DNA of 45,963 nt from an uncultured Chloroflexota bacterium (GTDB lineage Bacteria; Chloroflexota; Anaerolineae; Anaerolineales; Anaerolineaceae). Shown piece by piece: positions 43,065-45,963 of the stretch. The stretch lies in the NCBI GenBank assembly GCA_902774215.1, contig CACYHU010000042.1, positions 1-45,963 on the forward strand, given 5' to 3'. Every line of letters starts with the position of its first letter. Position 1 is the first letter of the stretch. The notes beneath the pieces are model-generated. The model worked only from the letters and a program-made list of their open reading frames with translations, had not been told where the DNA came from and ran no database searches. The translations under genes and the position numbers were made by a program.

Positions 43065-45963
43065 TGGTGTTTACTCCTTTCAGGATCGCTTTCCCGGAAC
43101 GGCGTTTCGGGTCGATATTTATTTTGATCCGACTGACGAACATTCCCAGCAACATTTCAAGCACAAAATAAATAACAGTAACCGCTATCAACGGGAAGAA
43201 CGCCTCGTACGTTCTGCTGCGTACAATATCTCCCATCTTTGTCAGGTCCTGAACTGCAATATAACCGACAATAGCCGTACCCTTCAGTAAACTGATGATT
43301 TCACCTTTGTAGGCATCCATCACATGCGGGATGGCTTGAGGCAGAATAATGCGGAAAAAGGTGCGGATGTTTGAATACCCCAATGCATAAGCAGCTTCAT
43401 ACTGCCCGTAATCTACCGCTCCGACGCCCATCTTAAGCAAACCGTAAACAGAGGCTCCAAACGTAAGCGTAAACCCGATCACAGCGACGATAATTCCGGA
43501 AATTGATACGGAACCAAAGATCACATAGAATAGGATCATCAATAAAACCACCCCCGGCATCCCCTGTACCAGCCACATGCATTTTGAGGTGATCCAGTTC
43601 GCGGCCGGGTTCCCGTTGCGGCAAAGCATAAACAGCACAAAGCCGAGAAGTGTTCCAAAGATGATGGAGAGTATAGTTATCAGCAGTGTATTGAGGACTC
43701 CTTCCGCGAAGAGATTCCATCGGTCTTCCCTGATAAAGGTCTTATTAAAGCTTTCTTTGATCCCTGCCCATAATGTTTCCAATTTAGACGGGGCTTTAAT
43801 TACGGATCCTTCATTATCGGCTTCTTCATTTCCGGTTCCTTTGTCCGCTGTTTTTACTACCAGGACTACTCGTCCATGATAATACGAATCAGAGAACAAA
43901 ACACTTTCCGCACGTTCATCGGTCAAAGAAAGACCCGCTGCGCCAATATCGTATTTACCGGTTTGAATTGAGGGTAAAATGGAATCAAAGCTTGTATTGA
44001 TAAACTCCACTCCGTAACCATATTCTTCGCAAAACCGAACGATAATATCATCCTCATATCCGACGATCTCACCGTTATAGATGAAACCAAAGGGTTCATA
44101 CATCGGCTCCGTTGCGACATGAATTATACCGTTCGTAGCAGGAAAAGACCTGTAATCTGCCAACTTCCATTCGCTCGCGTCTCCGTTGATCCATTTGTAT
44201 TCAATTTCTTTCAGTGTTCCATCAGATTTAATCTTCTTCAGGAATTCATTAAACTCTTCACATAATTTTTCACCTTTTTCATTTTTTACAAATGAATAAC
44301 CAAAATCATATGTTCCTATTTCTTCCGGAATATAGGTAAGATCCGAAATTGTCCTCATTTCAAACTGAATAACAGGTTCATCAATCGCATAAGCATCGAT
44401 TTTTCCTGCCAGTAAGGCATTTGCCATATCAGCTTTGTTATTGAAATAAAGCAGTTCGGAGTTTGGCATTTTATTCCGAGCCATATCATCGAAATTCGTC
44501 CCGGTCTGTACACCGATCTGTTTCCCGTCCAGTTCATCGAAAGAGCTGTATTTCCCGGCCGGTAATTGGTCGAATTCATTGGAGATACCGGAATCTGAAT
44601 AGATTGCTTTGTCAGGATTCAGAATGGCCATTACGACACCTCCGGAATAGACCGGTTCTGAGAAATAAACACTTTCCGCTCTCTCTTCTGTAATAGTGAA
44701 AGAAGAACAGCTGAAGTCATATTTTCCTGACTGAATTGAGGCCAAAATCGAACCAAAGCTCATGTTTATGATCTCAAGTTTGTAGCCGTATTTTTCACAG
44801 AAGCCTATGGCCAGATCGATCTCATACCCGATAATCGAATTGTCTCTGAAATATTGAAAAGGCGGGCACTGCGCATCAGTTACCATCGTCAATTTGCCGT
44901 TTGGACCGGGGAGTTCCTCAAGGTTCGGCAGTTTCTTTTTACTCTCATCAGATCCGAACCAGATATCCTGCATCTCATCAATGGTACCGTCTTTTTGGAT
45001 CTGTCCAATGAATTCATTGAATTCATCACTAAGTTTTTTCCCTGCATCATTTTTTGGGAAGACGCAACCATATTCAAAGGGTTCTAAATAGTCAGGAATA
45101 TACGAGAGCTTGTCATTTTCACTCATCATGGTGCGGATGATCGGTTCATCGGCAGGAAAACTTACAATCTTATTTCCTGACAGAGCCGTAACCAGATCGG
45201 CATTCGAATTGTAATAGGATATGATCGAATCAGGAAAATTTAACTCCAACATAGAGTCAAAGCTGGTCCCGGTCTTGACTCCAAGCGGTTTCCCGTTCAA
45301 ATCCTCCAGTGTTAACACTGTATTTTCATCTGACAAATCTTTTGAATCTGTTTCCTGATTCGGTATACTTCTTACAACCAGAACGAATGCTGCAGGGTAA
45401 TAAGAGACAAAATCCACAGCCTCTTCTCTCTCCGGCGTGATAATGATAGACCCAGCACCCAAAAGTGCCTTGCCGGATTGTACGTAAGCAAGGATTGCGG
45501 AAAATTCCATGCCGGTAAACTCAACATGGACGTCGAGTTCCTTTGCAATCAGCAGAATTATTTCAATATCGAACCCTATCAATTCTCCACCCGGTCCAAC
45601 GTAGCTCATCGGTTCGAGTGTGTCACATACTGCTGCCTTTACGGTCCCGTTCAAACCGGGCCAGTCCTGTTTGGGGAGAGTTTTCAGGCTGTCATCGGCT
45701 CCTGTCCATTTTTTCCAGGCAGCCTGTAATGTATTTTCATCGATGGTATCATAAGCAGCCTGCCATTTGTCTCTGTTTGGATCGCCGTTCGCAAAAGCAA
45801 AGCCGAATGCACCATCCTTCAGCTCCTGTGGAAACATCGCAATTTTCGGATCACGGTTTACAGCCAGCTGTGCGATAGCGTTGTTATTTAAACATGCATC
45901 CGTTTTTCCGGATTCAAGCGCCAGAATAATATCGGGCATATTGGAAAAGAATGTAAAACCACC
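43051..45963 (-). CDS. Fused tandem substrate-binding domains plus amino-acid ABC permease, partial
   Basis: The frame is open to the right edge, so the N-terminus is missing; 970 residues are seen. Counting from the Met at 45939: 1-97 is the second half of one SBP family 3 domain; 98-345 and 347-600 are two complete SBP domains (each starts 'V..D...P..Y' and has a 'G.D.G....T.ER...V.FS' region); 603-697 matches only the first lobe of a fourth; and about 735-950 is a HisM/GlnP-type permease with the EAA loop (EAAYALGYSNIRTFFRIILP). Fused SBD-permeases import glutamine, arginine or similar; several domains may bind different amino acids or raise capture. The last half-domain may dock, not bind. 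It is followed by its ATPase. Confidence 0.9.
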   Translation of the reverse strand, partial: GGFTFFSNMPDIILALESGKTDACLNNNAIAQLAVNRDPKIAMFPQELKDGAFGFAFANGDPNRDKWQAAYDTIDENTLQAAWKKWTGADDSLKTLPKQDWPGLNGTVKAAVCDTLEPMSYVGPGGELIGFDIEIILLIAKELDVHVEFTGMEFSAILAYVQSGKALLGAGSIIITPEREEAVDFVSYYPAAFVLVVRSIPNQETDSKDLSDENTVLTLEDLNGKPLGVKTGTSFDSMLELNFPDSIISYYNSNADLVTALSGNKIVSFPADEPIIRTMMSENDKLSYIPDYLEPFEYGCVFPKNDAGKKLSDEFNEFIGQIQKDGTIDEMQDIWFGSDESKKKLPNLEELPGPNGKLTMVTDAQCPPFQYFRDNSIIGYEIDLAIGFCEKYGYKLEIINMSFGSILASIQSGKYDFSCSSFTITEERAESVYFSEPVYSGGVVMAILNPDKAIYSDSGISNEFDQLPAGKYSSFDELDGKQIGVQTGTNFDDMARNKMPNSELLYFNNKADMANALLAGKIDAYAIDEPVIQFEMRTISDLTYIPEEIGTYDFGYSFVKNEKGEKLCEEFNEFLKKIKSDGTLKEIEYKWINGDASEWKLADYRSFPATNGIIHVATEPMYEPFGFIYNGEIVGYEDDIIVRFCEEYGYGVEFINTSFDSILPSIQTGKYDIGAAGLSLTDERAESVLFSDSYYHGRVVLVVKTADKGTGNEEADNEGSVIKAPSKLETLWAGIKESFNKTFIREDRWNLFAEGVLNTLLITILSIIFGTLLGFVLFMLCRNGNPAANWITSKCMWLVQGMPGVVLLMILFYVIFGSVSISGIIVAVIGFTLTFGASVYGLLKMGVGAVDYGQYEAAYALGYSNIRTFFRIILPQAIPHVMDAYKGEIISLLKGTAIVGYIAVQDLTKMGDIVRSRTYEAFFPLIAVTVIYFVLEMLLGMFVSRIKINIDPKRRSGKAILKGVNTNDQN

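Overview
This window is a gene-dense bacterial chromosome segment of moderate GC with AT-rich spacers and no rRNA, tRNA, phage, IS or CRISPR that I can see. Several proteins read like Chloroflexota (Anaerolineae-type): the MutS, a TrmH-family methyltransferase with an N-terminal zinc ribbon, and a TPR protein with a 'PTAVPTR' leader before the repeats. The CdaA-CdaR pair, DUF3842 protein, TSCPD-domain protein and ECF module also occur in Bacillota. I lean to a fermentative, sugar-using Anaerolineae relative, with only moderate confidence.

Left part (1-5184). Two minus-strand transcription units have near-identical promoters and the same 14-bp palindrome (CGAAAACGTTTTCG, a LacI-type operator). 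One begins an Fbp/Afu-type ABC permease that runs off the left edge. The other encodes three tandem paralogous HAD-family proteins followed by a phosphoglycerate-mutase-family enzyme (GpmI/alkaline phosphatase superfamily) whose sequence is circularly permuted: the usual C-terminal part comes first and the usual N-terminal DGWG/NSEAGH part last, with all the catalytic motifs I looked for retained. I infer a co-regulated module for taking up and remodelling a phosphorylated compound. This is the most novel item in the window.

5.3-10.1 kb: a glycogen synthase fused to an SCP2 domain, with an internal in-frame gap that removes part of the active site; a FruK/LacC-like PfkB kinase; a glycerophosphodiester phosphodiesterase; and a Gfo/Idh/MocA oxidoreductase broken by one nonsense codon.

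10.4-18.4 kb: a membrane GGDEF protein and a membrane EAL protein (c-di-GMP turnover), DedA, a soluble GAF-PAS histidine kinase, a zinc alcohol dehydrogenase and the RNA methyltransferase.

18.4-29.1 kb: mutS converges on a minus-strand housekeeping run (a secreted Cys-rich protein, TPR protein, CoaE, the c-di-AMP cyclase CdaA and its partner CdaR). Divergent to that lies DUF3842-EcfA1-EcfA2-EcfT and a TSCPD protein. The ECF module has no S component here, and one ATPase lacks the usual H-loop histidine.

29.1-46 kb: a polytopic membrane protein with a likely 3' frameshift; highly codon-biased pyruvate phosphate dikinase; a ROK sugar kinase divergent from a fructosamine-kinase-like protein plus GH2 beta-mannosidase, with a palindrome in the divergent promoter; pgi-tcdA-tatD; and a polar amino-acid ABC system made of an ATPase with a C-terminal GHKL-like domain and a permease preceded by at least three and a half tandem substrate-binding domains, running off the right edge. 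Two cyclic dinucleotide systems (c-di-AMP and c-di-GMP) and many sugar-phosphate enzymes fit a carbohydrate-fermenting anaerobe.
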